Shown here one piece after another: positions 44,376 through 54,868 of a stretch of 64,000 nt of DNA. The DNA is from an uncultured Bacteroidota bacterium. GTDB taxonomy: Bacteria > Bacteroidota > Bacteroidia > Flavobacteriales > Flavobacteriaceae. The stretch lies in contig CAIWKX010000200.1 of assembly GCA_903913315.1 (NCBI GenBank), positions 1 through 64,000 of the forward strand. The letters are read 5' to 3'. The notes under the pieces are model-generated. The model saw only the letters and a list, made by a program, of their open reading frames with translations, had not been told where the DNA came from and did not search any database. The translations under genes and the position numbers were made by a program. Within the stretch, counting starts at the first letter, position 1; each line of letters starts with the position of its first letter.

Positions 44376-44654
44376 CTGTAATTAATTTATAAGAGACAAA
44401 AATAAACAGATATTGAAAACTATCGTGAAAAAACCTATCTTTTTTTTACATTCATTGAGAATTATCTATTTTTTTTGTAATAGATTAAAAAAAAATAGAA
44501 AAATAGTAATTTATTTAGAATAGTTAAAAAAACATTCATTTTTTTATTAGTTTAGCGAAATATTAAATCACTATAATTATAAATTTTAAAATATTTCATA
44601 ATAATCTTATTTTCAGTATATTATAAATTATTTTTACTTAACTAACTACAAAAA
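44376..44654. other. AT-rich divergent intergenic region upstream of ilvE
   Basis: 279 bp, very AT-rich, with long A and T runs. TATTTTTA at 44629-44636, 18 bp before the ilvE ATG, is one mismatch from the -7 element. No tRNA, attenuator or leader peptide rich in branched-chain codons is evident. Confidence 0.35.
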
Positions 44655-45722
44655 ATGAGTCTAAAAAATACTCTCGAAATCGATATAGTAAAAGTTTCTT
44701 CTTCTAAAATTGATAGTGTAGATTTTGAAAACATTGCTTTTGGAAATATTTTCACTGATCACATGTTAATTTGCGATTTCAAAGAGGGTGCTTGGCAAAA
44801 ACCTGTTATCAAACCCTACGAACCTTTTATGATTGATCCTTCAGCAAAGGTTTTTCATTATGGACAAGCCATTTTTGAAGGAATGAAAGCTTACAAAGAT
44901 GAAAATGATGACGTTTGGCTATTTAGACCGGATGAAAATTTTCATCGCTTTAATAAATCAGCGGTGAGAATGGCTATGCCCGAAGTTCCTGAAACCATAT
45001 TTATTGATGGTCTGAAAACTATTATTGACTTAGATCGCAATTGGGTTAAAAAAGGCTTAGGAAATACCCTATACATCAGACCATTTATGATTGCAATTGG
45101 TTCTGGAGTGATTGCTCAACCTTCAACGCAATATCGTTTCATGATTATTCTTTCCCCAGCCAAATCCTATTATTCAGGTGATGTTAAAGTGATTGTTGCC
45201 GATCATTATAGTCGTGCTGCAAATGGTGGTATTGGTGCCGCAAAAGCTGCCGGAAATTACTCAGCTCAATTCTATCCTACAAAATTAGCGAATGAAAAAG
45301 GGTACCAACAAATTATTTGGACAGATGATGCAACGCATACCAAACTTGAAGAAGCGGGAACAATGAATGTTTTCTTTAGAATTAATGATACTTTATATAC
45401 GGCACCAACTAGCGAAAGAATTTTAGATGGAGTAACTCGAAAAAGTTTAATTGATTTGGCACGACGCGAAGGTTTAAAAGTTGAAGTTCGCTCAGTTCTA
45501 GTAGACGAGTTAGTAAATGCAGCTCAAGAGGGAAGTCTAAAAGAAATTTTCGGAGCAGGAACAGCTGCAGTAGTAAGTCCAATAAGTGCTTTTGCTTATC
45601 AAGATATAGAATATACGTTACCTAAAATTGAAAATTCATTCGCACTTCAATTAAAAGACAAATTGACTAAAATTCAATATAAATTAGCCGAAGACACTTT
45701 TAATTGGACGGTTAAAATCTAA
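44655..45722 (+). CDS. ilvE: Branched-chain amino acid aminotransferase
   Basis: 355 residues, fold-type IV PLP enzyme of the longer (mammalian/BCAT-like) class. Marks are HYGQAIFEGMKAY (about residue 69), LYIRPFM (about 141), the PLP Lys in GAAKAAGNY (about 195), and LEEAGTMNVFF (about 233). It performs the last step of leucine, isoleucine and valine synthesis and the first of their breakdown. It is single on the plus strand between divergent and convergent neighbours, ending at a terminator. Confidence 0.94.
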   Translation: MSLKNTLEIDIVKVSSSKIDSVDFENIAFGNIFTDHMLICDFKEGAWQKPVIKPYEPFMIDPSAKVFHYGQAIFEGMKAYKDENDDVWLFRPDENFHRFNKSAVRMAMPEVPETIFIDGLKTIIDLDRNWVKKGLGNTLYIRPFMIAIGSGVIAQPSTQYRFMIILSPAKSYYSGDVKVIVADHYSRAANGGIGAAKAAGNYSAQFYPTKLANEKGYQQIIWTDDATHTKLEEAGTMNVFFRINDTLYTAPTSERILDGVTRKSLIDLARREGLKVEVRSVLVDELVNAAQEGSLKEIFGAGTAAVVSPISAFAYQDIEYTLPKIENSFALQLKDKLTKIQYKLAEDTFNWTVKI

Positions 45723-45745
45723 AATTTGAGTCCGAAAATTGCTAT

Positions 45746-45782
45746 AAAAAAAGCGCTTACTGCAAAGTAAAGCGCTTTTTTT
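45746..45782. terminator. Bidirectional terminator between ilvE and the class V aminotransferase
   Basis: AAAAAAGCGCTTTACTTT on one side and AAAAAAGCGCTTAC on the other pair with each other, with A and T runs outside. Confidence 0.8.
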
Positions 45783-45798
45783 ACAGCATCACTTTAAT

Positions 45799-47286
45799 TT
45801 AAATGGAAAACCATTTACTTACCATTTCTTTTTCAGAATCTATGGCGTTCTTGTGAATAAATTCATTTGTTTTCCCATTATAAACATACTCTTTTTCCCA
45901 AAGTAAATGGTTAGATGCTAATTCTTTAATACTATCACAAACAAATTTTATTTCTGCAGTTGTTGTCGTTGGATGAATTGACATTCTAATCCAACCTGGT
46001 TTTTTTATTAGATCCCCAGAAGTAATTAAACAGACTAAATCATGGGAAGTTTCTTGATCAACATGAAGTAAATAATGACCATAGGTTCCTGCACAACTAC
46101 AGCCACCTCGAGTTTGAATTCCAAATTTATCATTTAACATTTTTACACCTAAATTAAAATGTAAATCGTTGATATAAAATGAAATTACTCCTAACCTATC
46201 CTCATGTTCTTTCGCTAAAATATTGATATTTTCAGTAGTTCCTAAAGCATCAAAAATATATTCCACTATTTCATGCTCACGTTCTAGTATATTAGTAACA
46301 CCCATTTTTTCCTTCAATTGTATGGCTAAAGCCGTTTTAATCACTTGAAGAAAACCTGGTGTTCCACCATCTTCTCTATCTTCTATATTATCAATATATT
46401 TATGCTCTCCCCAAGGATTTGTCCAACTCACAGTTCCCCCACCTGGACAATCAGGGATACTATTTTTATACAAATTTTTATTAAAAACTAAAACTCCTGA
46501 AGTTCCTGGACCTCCTAGAAATTTGTGGGGGCTAAAGAAAATAGCATCCAAATAACTTTCAGTATCCTCTGGGTGCATATCAATAGTCACATAAGGACCA
46601 GAGCATGCAAAATCCACAAAACAAACGCCATTATTTTGATGCATTAATTTAGCAACTTCATGATAGGGTGTTTTAATCCCAGTTACATTAGAGCAAGAAG
46701 TAATTGAAGCAATTTTAAAACTCCTATCTTTATATTTCTCTAAAAGAATTTTCAAATTTTCAACAGCAAACAATCCATTCTCTCCAGCAGGAATAATTTC
46801 AACATCAGCCATAGTTTCTAGCCAAGATGTCTGATTTGAATGATGCTCCATATGGGAAATAAAAACTATCGGTTTTAATTCCTTTGGAATAGCAGTAAAT
46901 TCTTTTAAATTTTCTGGTATTTTTAATCCTAAAATACGTTGAAATTTATTTACCACACCTGTCATTCCTGTACCAGTATTGATTAAAACATCATTATCAG
47001 TGGCATTTACATGTTTTTTGATAATGTGCTTTGCTTCATGATACGCCATCGTCATTGCGGTTCCTGTAACTGAAGTTTCCGTATGCGTATTGGCCACAAA
47101 TGGACCAAATTCATTCATCAATTTTTCTTCAATGGGACGATACAAACGACCACTAGCCGTCCAATCGGTATAGATAATTTTCTTTTTGCCATAAGGCGAA
47201 TCAAACTCTTGATCAATACCTATAATATGCTTTCGGAATTGTTGAAAATAAAGTTCTAATTGTGTTGTAGATTCTATGGTAGTCAT
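45799..47286 (-). CDS. Class V aminotransferase (cysteine desulfurase-like)
   Basis: 495 residues, longer than typical cysteine desulfurases (about 400). The PLP Lys is in FFSPHKFLGGPGTSG (about residue 231). ISHMEHHSNQTSW (about 145) supplies the PLP-stacking His, and RGGCSCAGTYGHYLL (about 395) holds Cys near the expected reactive loop. The substrate is uncertain (Cys, selenocysteine or another amino acid). The frame runs seven codons further to a TTG, but that overlaps a perfect TATCTTTG promoter element, so I start at the ATG 47286. Confidence 0.85.
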   Translation of the reverse strand: MTTIESTTQLELYFQQFRKHIIGIDQEFDSPYGKKKIIYTDWTASGRLYRPIEEKLMNEFGPFVANTHTETSVTGTAMTMAYHEAKHIIKKHVNATDNDVLINTGTGMTGVVNKFQRILGLKIPENLKEFTAIPKELKPIVFISHMEHHSNQTSWLETMADVEIIPAGENGLFAVENLKILLEKYKDRSFKIASITSCSNVTGIKTPYHEVAKLMHQNNGVCFVDFACSGPYVTIDMHPEDTESYLDAIFFSPHKFLGGPGTSGVLVFNKNLYKNSIPDCPGGGTVSWTNPWGEHKYIDNIEDREDGGTPGFLQVIKTALAIQLKEKMGVTNILEREHEIVEYIFDALGTTENINILAKEHEDRLGVISFYINDLHFNLGVKMLNDKFGIQTRGGCSCAGTYGHYLLHVDQETSHDLVCLITSGDLIKKPGWIRMSIHPTTTTAEIKFVCDSIKELASNHLLWEKEYVYNGKTNEFIHKNAIDSEKEMVSKWFSI

Positions 47287-47304
47287 TGTGTTTAGTTTGT
47301 GCGC

Positions 47305-47312
47305 CAAAGATA
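47305..47312 (-). promoter_or_regulatory. -7 element TATCTTTG of the class V aminotransferase gene
   Basis: Exact consensus on the minus strand, 18 bp upstream of the ATG at 47286. Confidence 0.6.
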
Positions 47313-47375
47313 CGGATTTTTAAGAATATTATAATGAGTAATGCAACATAACAAAATATGTTAAACAACTATTAA

Positions 47376-48950
47376 TTAGTTAGTTTTAGATTTAATATCA
47401 TATAAAATCCATTCCAATTCAGGGTCTTTATTATCAATTTTATCTTGTATAGTAGGTATGATTTCTTTATCAGGATAAATTCCATGACCAAAAACAGTGG
47501 TTTGATGAGTTGTTTTAACATCCATTAATCCCATTCGTAAGGGTAATTTTGAATTGGGGAGCGTCAAAATGGGCAACAATCCAGCTACAGTAGAGTTAAA
47601 TCCGCCTCCCGTTTCTTCTCCAACAAAAGTGATATCTTTATTGGCCTTTAAAGTGGAGGCTAATAAACATGAGGCTGAAAAACTACCCCCATTGATGATA
47701 ACATATATTTTACCCTTAAAATGATTAGGGTTACTCTTTCTTTCCTTGGAACCAACTAATGAATAAGTACAAGTGCCATCATTATTTTTTTTAGTTCTCA
47801 AATAAGAAAATAACATATAGAAAGGATAACCTGTAGCAACAAAAGGGTAACTTACTTTAGATATTTTACTAAAAATCCCCAATTTCCAAAGACTCGTTTT
47901 AGAAGTAACTTCTGCATTTTGAAGCATAACAAAACTTTTATCGGTCAAATAAGAATTCAGCGCTACAACTTCTGCTACCCTTCCTCCTGGATTATTTCTT
48001 ACATCAAGAATCAAGGTTTTAATATGTTTTTGCGCTAATTTGTTAAATAGCTCATGATACGCTTTATGGAAATTCCCTTTTGAAAAATCTCTAATTTTTA
48101 AAATCGCAGTAGTACTATCGGTCGGAATAAAACGTAAATTCTTACTCAACAACTTGCTTGTTTCATCGTAGCCATAAATTCTTTTTTCTTTCTTAGAAAT
48201 TGTATTTTTCTTGTCTGATGTTTTTACAATAACAGCTTCTTTAGTTTTTACTTCTGGCTGTAAACGTTTGACAATAAAACTTTTTAATGAATCATTTTGT
48301 TTTAAAACATAAGTCAAACTATCATGTATCCCTATTTCATTTGTAAAATAAGTTGGAAATCGTTTAGAAAACCCTCTAGTTATATAGGTAGTATTATATC
48401 CATCAGAGGTATATGTTTCTTTGTATTTATTATAAATATTTTGCGGTGAGATTTGATTGATGCTGATAACTTCTGCTCCCAATTGTATTGCTTTTTCTTT
48501 CGATTTATTTTTAACAACAAACAATTTATAATTTACCCATTCAAAATCAAATTGTGATAATGGTCCGGTACCCGATTTCGAAAATCGCTTCAAATCTTTT
48601 TTATTGCTTTTTTTAAATACTGGAGATACAATCATATGCCCTTGATGAACAGATGCGATTACTGGACTTATCAAAAAGAAAAATTCCTTGCTTGTCATAG
48701 GTCGATTGATAACTCGTCTAACACTATCAAATTTTCCATCTAACTTTTCTTTGGAAATGTATTTGTATAAACTCGGATGTAGTTTTTCTAATTTATGCTG
48801 GGCATAATCAACATCTTTTTGTAGCTTTTCTATGGCAATTGGTTGCTCTAATTTATAATTGTATTTTTCAACTGAGGTACAATTTACAAATAAAAAAAGC
48901 AAAAAAAGAAGACTATATTCTTCTTTGAAAGTCCCAATTTTATTAGCCAT
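47376..48950 (-). CDS. S41 family peptidase, lipoprotein
   Basis: About 524 residues from the start chosen here. A lipoprotein-like signal (LLFLLFLFVNCTS) is at the N terminus. After a helical N-terminal domain comes a PDZ-like region and the S41 core: ILDVRNNPGGRV (about residue 325) and the catalytic Ser in NGGSFSASCL (about 440), with HGIYPD near the end. In-frame ATGs lie at 48968, 48959 and 48950. A TATATTTG promoter at 48975-48982 would start transcription near 48969, leaving 48950 or 48959 as the better choices. The substrate is unknown. Confidence 0.8.
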   Translation of the reverse strand: MANKIGTFKEEYSLLFLLFLFVNCTSVEKYNYKLEQPIAIEKLQKDVDYAQHKLEKLHPSLYKYISKEKLDGKFDSVRRVINRPMTSKEFFFLISPVIASVHQGHMIVSPVFKKSNKKDLKRFSKSGTGPLSQFDFEWVNYKLFVVKNKSKEKAIQLGAEVISINQISPQNIYNKYKETYTSDGYNTTYITRGFSKRFPTYFTNEIGIHDSLTYVLKQNDSLKSFIVKRLQPEVKTKEAVIVKTSDKKNTISKKEKRIYGYDETSKLLSKNLRFIPTDSTTAILKIRDFSKGNFHKAYHELFNKLAQKHIKTLILDVRNNPGGRVAEVVALNSYLTDKSFVMLQNAEVTSKTSLWKLGIFSKISKVSYPFVATGYPFYMLFSYLRTKKNNDGTCTYSLVGSKERKSNPNHFKGKIYVIINGGSFSASCLLASTLKANKDITFVGEETGGGFNSTVAGLLPILTLPNSKLPLRMGLMDVKTTHQTTVFGHGIYPDKEIIPTIQDKIDNKDPELEWILYDIKSKTN

Positions 48951-48974
48951 ATCAAGCATTTTAATCATAGTTTT

Positions 48975-48982
48975 CAAATATA
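48975..48982 (-). promoter_or_regulatory. -7 element TATATTTG of the S41 peptidase gene
   Basis: Exact consensus on the minus strand with TTTA 18 bp upstream (49001-49004). It decides against the longest reading frame of the gene. Confidence 0.55.
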
Positions 48983-49067
48983 CAGTTATTTCTTTTTTGA
49001 TAAATAATTTTAACGTTCTCTTGAATATTTTTTAAATAAAGTGTAGTCGTATTTTGAAAATAAACAT

Positions 49068-49075
49068 TAAATTTG
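49068..49075 (+). promoter_or_regulatory. -7 element TAAATTTG of selO
   Basis: Exact TAnnTTTG match 23 bp upstream of the ATG at 49099, which supports that start over the longer frame. Confidence 0.5.
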
Positions 49076-49098
49076 GAAGTACGTTAGTCCTAACTAGT

Positions 49099-50664
49099 AT
49101 GCAATTAAAAATCAATAACATATTTTCTTCAAAATTACCTGCCGACAGTCTCGAAACCAATGAAACTCGACAGGTTGTAAATGCTTGTTTTTCATATGTT
49201 GTTCCTAAAATTCCATCAAATCCAAAACTAATTCATGTAGCAGAGGAAGTAGCTAGCGCAATTGGAATTACAAAAGAAGATACACTATCAGAAGAGTTTT
49301 TAGAAATAGTTTCAGGTAAAAAAGTGCTCCAAAATACTAAACCGTATGCTATGAATTATGCTGGACATCAGTTCGGCAATTGGGCAGGACAATTAGGGGA
49401 TGGTCGTGCTATAATTCTTACTGAAATAGAATGCAATAATCAGATATTGGCATTACAACTGAAAGGAGCTGGAAGCACTCCATATTCGCGTAGAGCTGAT
49501 GGTTTAGCTGTTTTACGCTCCTCTATTAGGGAGCATTTATGCAGTGAGGCCATGTTTCACTTAGGGATTCCAACCACCCGCTCATTATCCCTCGTTTTAA
49601 CAGGCGATGATGTTTTACGAGATGTAATGTATAATGGAAATCCAGCGTATGAAAAAGGTGCAGTCGTCTGTAGAGTAGCACCGTCATTCATTAGATTCGG
49701 AAATTTCGAATTATTCTCATCTCAAAATGATTTAAAAACCTTACAACAAGTAACCGACTATACCATCACCTATCTTTTTCCGGAAATAATCAAAGATGGC
49801 AAAGATAAATACATAGCTTTCTTTAAGCAGGTTGCTGACAAAACTCGTGAAATGATTGTGCATTGGCAACGTGTGGGTTTTGTGCATGGGGTAATGAATA
49901 CGGACAATATGTCTATCTTGGGCTTAACCATCGATTATGGCCCTTACGGATGGATAGAGGATTATACACTGGACTGGACTCCAAACACAACCGACAAAGA
50001 ACATAGAAGATATCGTTTTGGCAACCAACCTGAAATAGCACTTTGGAATCTATTGCAATTAGCAAATGCATTATATCCTTTAATACAGGAAGCTGCTCCC
50101 TTAGAAAATATATTAGAAGAATATCAAAAGCTATACTATGAAAATTATATTGATATGATGAGGGGCAAATTGGGACTTGAATTAAAACTTAAAGAAGATT
50201 ACAAATTAATTTCCGATTTAGAATCTACTTTGCAACTGTCTGAAACCGATATGACCATTTTTTTTAGAGAACTCAATTATATAAAAAAAATATTTTCTCC
50301 AGGTTGTTGTATTACCATAATTGAGGAAGCCTTTTATAAACCCGAAGAAATTAAAAAAGACATTCTTAAAGCTTGGGAACGATGGTTTAAAATGTATTTA
50401 CATCGATTGAATGAAGAAGATGAAGATGATGAAATCCGCAAAATTGAGATGAATAAAGTAAATCCTAAATATGTTTTGCGCAATTATATGGCACATTTGG
50501 CTATTGAAGCAGCAAACAAAGATGATTATTCAATAATTAATGAATTGCACGAAATACTAAAGAACCCTTATGATGATCAAATTCAACACGAAAAATGGTA
50601 TGTAAAAAGACCCGACTGGGCAAAAGATAAAATTGGAAGTTCCATGTTGTCTTGCAGTTCCTAA
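49099..50664 (+). CDS. selO: Protein adenylyltransferase SelO (YdiU family)
   Basis: 521 residues, a pseudokinase-fold AMP transferase. Conserved segments: YAGHQFGNWAGQLGDGRA (about residue 92), LKGAGSTPYSRRADG (about 122), HGVMNTDNMSILGLTIDYGP (about 260, containing the metal-binding Asn and Asp) and RYRFGNQPEIALWNL. It adds AMP to Ser, Thr or Tyr of metabolic proteins, with a role in redox control. The C terminus is SCSS: the Cys takes the place of the antepenultimate selenocysteine of eukaryotic SelO. The ORF extends 15 codons upstream to a TTG, which overlaps the promoter. Confidence 0.93.
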   Translation: MQLKINNIFSSKLPADSLETNETRQVVNACFSYVVPKIPSNPKLIHVAEEVASAIGITKEDTLSEEFLEIVSGKKVLQNTKPYAMNYAGHQFGNWAGQLGDGRAIILTEIECNNQILALQLKGAGSTPYSRRADGLAVLRSSIREHLCSEAMFHLGIPTTRSLSLVLTGDDVLRDVMYNGNPAYEKGAVVCRVAPSFIRFGNFELFSSQNDLKTLQQVTDYTITYLFPEIIKDGKDKYIAFFKQVADKTREMIVHWQRVGFVHGVMNTDNMSILGLTIDYGPYGWIEDYTLDWTPNTTDKEHRRYRFGNQPEIALWNLLQLANALYPLIQEAAPLENILEEYQKLYYENYIDMMRGKLGLELKLKEDYKLISDLESTLQLSETDMTIFFRELNYIKKIFSPGCCITIIEEAFYKPEEIKKDILKAWERWFKMYLHRLNEEDEDDEIRKIEMNKVNPKYVLRNYMAHLAIEAANKDDYSIINELHEILKNPYDDQIQHEKWYVKRPDWAKDKIGSSMLSCSS

Positions 50665-50671
50665 TAGTACT

Positions 50672-51508
50672 TTATTCCAACCTTAAAAAAGCCCTTCCTA
50701 AGTACCCAATAATGTCACTGGCAATAAAAGAGTGACTTCCTATTTCAGACAACGCAATATCAGCAGTCAATCCATGAAGATAAACCCCAAGAATAGCGGC
50801 ATGAATTGGATCATAATTTTGAGCAACTAAACTAGTAAGGATACCCGTTAATACATCACCACTTCCCGCAGTAGCTAAAGCAGCATTGCCTGTAGTGTTC
50901 TCATAACACATTTCCCCATTAACAATTATGGTTGGAGCTCCTTTTACCACAACAATAAGTTCATTTGCTAATGACAATTGAATCACTTTTTCAATCTTTT
51001 CTTCTTCTGTCTGCCAACTTCCTATTAATCTTTCCAATTCTTTTTTATGGGGCGTAATAATGGTCTTTCTAGGCAATAGTGATAGCCAATTTCTATTTTT
51101 AGACAAAAGATTCAACCCATCGGCATCCACTACCAAAGAACTTTTGTTGTTCAATAAAAAATGATAAAATGCTTTTTCTGTGGTTGCCTCCTGCCCCATT
51201 CCAATTCCGATACCAATAGCATTGGGCTCAAAATCATACTGTATAACAGACAGCATTTTTTCACTTTCATCCGTCAACACCATTGCTTCTGGAATAGTAA
51301 TTTGCAAAATATCATAACCACATTCGGGAACAAATGCCGTAACTAAACCGCAACCTGATCTTAATGCTGCTTTACTTGACAAACAGACAGAACCCATTTT
51401 GCCATAACTTCCTCCTATCAACAATACATGGCCTTGCAGTCCTTTGTGTGTAGTAGTAACTATAGGCTTATATAAATCTAAAACTAATTCTTTTGAAACT
51501 TTTATCAT
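50672..51508 (-). CDS. nnrD: ADP-dependent NAD(P)H-hydrate dehydratase
   Basis: 278 residues from the ATG at 51508 (another lies five codons upstream at 51523). It is a ribokinase-fold protein: [20 protein letters not shown] (about residue 27), [10 protein letters not shown] (about 123), [10 protein letters not shown] (about 149) and the anion hole [10 protein letters not shown] (about 212). It repairs hydrated NADH and NADPH. The N-terminal epimerase domain often fused to it in bacteria is missing here, so an epimerase must be encoded elsewhere. It is divergent from gcvT and convergent with selO. Confidence 0.9.
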   Translation of the reverse strand: MIKVSKELVLDLYKPIVTTTHKGLQGHVLLIGGSYGKMGSVCLSSKAALRSGCGLVTAFVPECGYDILQITIPEAMVLTDESEKMLSVIQYDFEPNAIGIGIGMGQEATTEKAFYHFLLNNKSSLVVDADGLNLLSKNRNWLSLLPRKTIITPHKKELERLIGSWQTEEEKIEKVIQLSLANELIVVVKGAPTIIVNGEMCYENTTGNAALATAGSGDVLTGILTSLVAQNYDPIHAAILGVYLHGLTADIALSEIGSHSFIASDIIGYLGRAFLRLE

Positions 51509-51680
51509 AATAAATCGAAACATGAATGGGTTCGCTTTCGACCATAAATTTACTCATTTTTTACGTAGTAAAAGTCTACTACTAGTATTTTTAACTAGAC
51601 TATAAAAATCAAATGATTTGTAGCAAAATTTCTCTAAAAAATGCTAATTTAGCGGGCTAAACAAACAAACACAATTACTA

Positions 51681-52763
51681 ATGAAAAATACAGCGTTAAC
51701 GCACATTCACGAAAGTTTAGGAGCCAAAATGGTGCCTTTTGCAGGATATAATATGCCTGTTTCTTATGAGGGAGTAAATATTGAACACGAAACAGTAAGA
51801 AACGCCGTTGGTGTTTTTGACGTTTCTCACATGGGGGAATTCTTTCTGAAAGGTGAAAATGCTTTGGCTTTAATCCAAAAAGTTACTTCAAATGATGCGT
51901 CCAAATTAGTGGACGGAAAAGCACAATACTCATGTCTGCCAAATAAGGAGGGTGGAATTGTAGACGATTTAATTGTTTATAAAATTGCCGACAACCACTA
52001 TATGCTTGTGGTAAATGCTTCAAATATTGATAAAGATTGGAATTGGATTTCTTCACTCAATGATTTAGGTGTCGAAATGACTAATGCATCGGATGCCTAT
52101 TCCCTTTTAGCTATCCAAGGTCCAAAAGCAGCGGAAGCTATGCAATCGTTAACCTCTATTGATTTAGCGAATATGCCGTATTATTCTTTTCAGATAGGAG
52201 AATTTGCAGGATTAAATAACATTATAGTGTCAGCAACAGGTTACACTGGATCGGGTGGATTCGAAATTTATTTTAAAAATGAAGAGGCTGAAACTATTTG
52301 GAATAAAATAGTTGAAGCAGGTGCTGCTTTTGGAATTAAACCAATTGGATTAGCAGCTCGCGATACTTTACGATTAGAAATGGGATTCTGCTTATATGGT
52401 AATGACATCAATGATACAACATCTCCACTAGAAGCTGGGCTGGGTTGGATAACTAAATTCGATAAAGAATTTACTAATTCAGCTAACTTAAAAGCGCAAA
52501 AAGAAGCAGGTGTTGCTAAAAAACTAATAGGTTTTGAAATGATAGAAAGAGGAATTCCTCGTCACGATTATGAAATTGTTGATGCAGAAGGCAATAAAAT
52601 CGGAATCGTAACCTCAGGAACACAAGCACCAAGTTTAGGCAAAGCCATAGGAATGGGCTATGTAAAAACCGAATTTGCAACGGTAGATTCTGAAATTTAT
52701 ATCGCCATTAGAGATAAAAAAATAGCAGCTAAAGTGGTGAAAATGCCATTCTACAAAAAATAA
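51681..52763 (+). CDS. gcvT: Glycine cleavage system T protein (aminomethyltransferase)
   Basis: 360 residues. Typical segments: [17 protein letters not shown] (about 13), FDVSHMGEF (about 46), DDLIVYKI with the folate-contacting Asp (about 95), [13 protein letters not shown] (about 190) and [16 protein letters not shown] (about 218). It transfers the methylene group from lipoylated GcvH to tetrahydrofolate. gcvH and gcvP are not nearby, as is usual in this group. No glycine riboswitch is visible upstream; a weak TTTG-N24-TAATTTAG promoter lies at 51617-51652. Confidence 0.95.
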   Translation: MKNTALTHIHESLGAKMVPFAGYNMPVSYEGVNIEHETVRNAVGVFDVSHMGEFFLKGENALALIQKVTSNDASKLVDGKAQYSCLPNKEGGIVDDLIVYKIADNHYMLVVNASNIDKDWNWISSLNDLGVEMTNASDAYSLLAIQGPKAAEAMQSLTSIDLANMPYYSFQIGEFAGLNNIIVSATGYTGSGGFEIYFKNEEAETIWNKIVEAGAAFGIKPIGLAARDTLRLEMGFCLYGNDINDTTSPLEAGLGWITKFDKEFTNSANLKAQKEAGVAKKLIGFEMIERGIPRHDYEIVDAEGNKIGIVTSGTQAPSLGKAIGMGYVKTEFATVDSEIYIAIRDKKIAAKVVKMPFYKK

Positions 52764-52770
52764 AAATAAT

Positions 52771-52830
52771 TGCAACGGCAATAGCACGCCTGTAAGTACA
52801 AATCCCTTACATTTGCTATTGCCTTTGCAT
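52771..52830. repeat. Long interrupted hairpin between gcvT and the S41 protease gene
   Basis: GGCAATAGC pairs with GCTATTGCC, and inside it TGTAAG pairs with CTTACA, giving a two-part stem over 60 bp. There is no T run. It may end or protect the gcvT transcript, or be a leader structure of the next gene, whose TTG start is 16 bp beyond. Confidence 0.6.
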
Positions 52831-52846
52831 TTAAACACTCAACTAT

Positions 52847-54865
52847 TTGAAAAAACTACTCTTATTAGTTGCCTTATTCCCGATAATCGGTTTTGCGCAA
52901 AGTGAAAAAAATCCGTGTGAAACATTATCAAAAATCAATGCTGTTATTCAAGAACAACATTACAAACCAAAACCTATTGATGATAGCTTATCGGTTTATG
53001 TTTTCAATACTTTTCTAAAACATTTAGACGAAAACAATAGCCTCTTCATAGAACCTGAAATAAGTATTTTAAAAAAACACTTACTCAAATTAGACGATTA
53101 TATCCTCTCCAAAAACTGTACTTTTTTAGACGATTTTTATACTACCTACAACCAGGCTATTGACAGATATGAAAATACTATAGCAACAATTAAAAAGGAA
53201 TCGTTCCCATACAGTAGCACTGAAGAAATTCGTTTCTCGAAGAAACCCTTTCCTTATGCTAAGGACGATAAAGAATTTACATTTTTATTCAAAAAAAGAA
53301 TTCTTTTTAATGTCTTAAAAGAAATTGCAGAAACAAGCGTAAATAAAGATTCTCTAAAGGCAAACTTTGATGCTATTGCTGCTAAAGCAAAAATCAAAAC
53401 TTTTGAAAATTTTGAATGTAAAACTTCAGGATACAGACTTTCAAAAAAAGAGTTCAACTCAAAATTCTTTATGGTGTTCTGTTCCTACTTTGACCCACAC
53501 ACAGAGTACTTTTCAGAAAGTGAAAAATCAAGCTTTCTGTCTTCTGTTAGTGCAGATAATCTAACTTTTGGATTATACCTGTCAGAAAATGATAAAGACG
53601 AAATAACGGTAGCCGAAATCGTTCCGGGAAGCTCCGCCTATTTTACCCAAAAAATAGAAGAAGGAGATATATTGATAAAGATAAAATCAAAAAATGAAGA
53701 ATTTAATATTTTATGTTCTTCAATGGATAAGGTTTTAGAAATTATCAATTCTACAGATTACAAAAATGCTGATTTTACTTTAAGAAAAAAAAGTGGAGAA
53801 ATCTATACCATCAATTTAGAGAAAAAAGTAATGAAAGATTATGATGTTAATGTCTACAGTTATATCATAGAAAAAGAGAATAAGAAAATTGGCTATGTAA
53901 GAATTCCAAGTTTTTATGCCACATTTGAAAATGGAAAAACCAATGTAAGTGATGATGTCGCTAGAGAAATTTACAAACTTCAAAAAGATAGTATAGAGGG
54001 TCTTATTATTGATTTAGAAAATAATGGAGGCGGAGCTTTAGAGGAAGCAGTCAAAATTACAGGACAATTTATTGATATTGGACCAGTAGCTATAATGAAT
54101 GATCGCAATGGTAATAAACAAATAATAAAAGATACTAATCGAGGTACCATATACGCCGGACCATTGTTAGTGCTTATCAATGGATTTTCAGCATCCGCGA
54201 GTGAGTTTTTTGCAAACGCCATGCAAGATTACAATCGCGCAATAATTGTTGGAAATCAATCCCATGGAAAGGCGTCTATTCAACGTATAATGCCACTATC
54301 CGATAATAAAAACCCTGACGAGTTCATTAAATTAACCATTGAAAAATTTTACAGAATCACAGGAAAAAGCAATCAAACCATAGGTATTACTCCAGACGTG
54401 ATAATTCCTAGTTTATTTGACAAACAAATGCCCCGTGAAAAAAACAATCCAACAGCGCTGAAAAACGACGAAATTAATGCAGTAAATAAATACAGCAAAT
54501 TAACTAATGATTATGCGCAAGCGATTGCATTGAGTAAAAAAAGAGTAGCCGAAAATTCAAACATTACTGCTATAGCAAATTTAGATGAGAAAATTAATGC
54601 CCTTTACGATACTGATTTTGCCCCCATCCCTCTACAGTTCGATAAAGTTTTTGACGAAATAAGACGCGTAAATTCGATCTGGAAAGATATAAAAACCAAC
54701 AGCACAACAGAATATCCTTTGAATGTGGAAAGAAATTCAACAGATATTGACTACCAACAGTTTGACGACTATTTAAAAACAAACAATAAAGAAAAAATCA
54801 AGGCCATCAAATGTAATATTCATATTGTTGAAGCTGTAAATATTATTAACGATTTAAAAAAATAA
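52847..54865 (+). CDS. Carboxy-terminal processing protease (S41, Prc type)
   Basis: 672 residues, close to the size of E. coli Prc (about 680), with a signal peptide (KKLLLLVALFPIIGFAQ). A helical N-terminal domain is followed by a PDZ domain (about 240-325, VAEIVPGSSAYF), then the S41 core: LIIDLENNGGGALEEAV (about 383) and the catalytic Ser in INGFSASASEFFANAM (about 448) with Lys in QSHGKASIQ (about 477). It degrades or trims periplasmic proteins at their C termini. No ATG is available at the N terminus, so TTG at 52847 is the likely start. It is followed by the next gene after 3 bp. Confidence 0.87.
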   Translation: MKKLLLLVALFPIIGFAQSEKNPCETLSKINAVIQEQHYKPKPIDDSLSVYVFNTFLKHLDENNSLFIEPEISILKKHLLKLDDYILSKNCTFLDDFYTTYNQAIDRYENTIATIKKESFPYSSTEEIRFSKKPFPYAKDDKEFTFLFKKRILFNVLKEIAETSVNKDSLKANFDAIAAKAKIKTFENFECKTSGYRLSKKEFNSKFFMVFCSYFDPHTEYFSESEKSSFLSSVSADNLTFGLYLSENDKDEITVAEIVPGSSAYFTQKIEEGDILIKIKSKNEEFNILCSSMDKVLEIINSTDYKNADFTLRKKSGEIYTINLEKKVMKDYDVNVYSYIIEKENKKIGYVRIPSFYATFENGKTNVSDDVAREIYKLQKDSIEGLIIDLENNGGGALEEAVKITGQFIDIGPVAIMNDRNGNKQIIKDTNRGTIYAGPLLVLINGFSASASEFFANAMQDYNRAIIVGNQSHGKASIQRIMPLSDNKNPDEFIKLTIEKFYRITGKSNQTIGITPDVIIPSLFDKQMPREKNNPTALKNDEINAVNKYSKLTNDYAQAIALSKKRVAENSNITAIANLDEKINALYDTDFAPIPLQFDKVFDEIRRVNSIWKDIKTNSTTEYPLNVERNSTDIDYQQFDDYLKTNNKEKIKAIKCNIHIVEAVNIINDLKK

Positions 54866-54868
54866 ACC

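Noticed and set aside
51541-51680. Glycine riboswitch upstream of gcvT
   Set aside because: The leader is short and AT-rich, with no paired conserved helices of that class.
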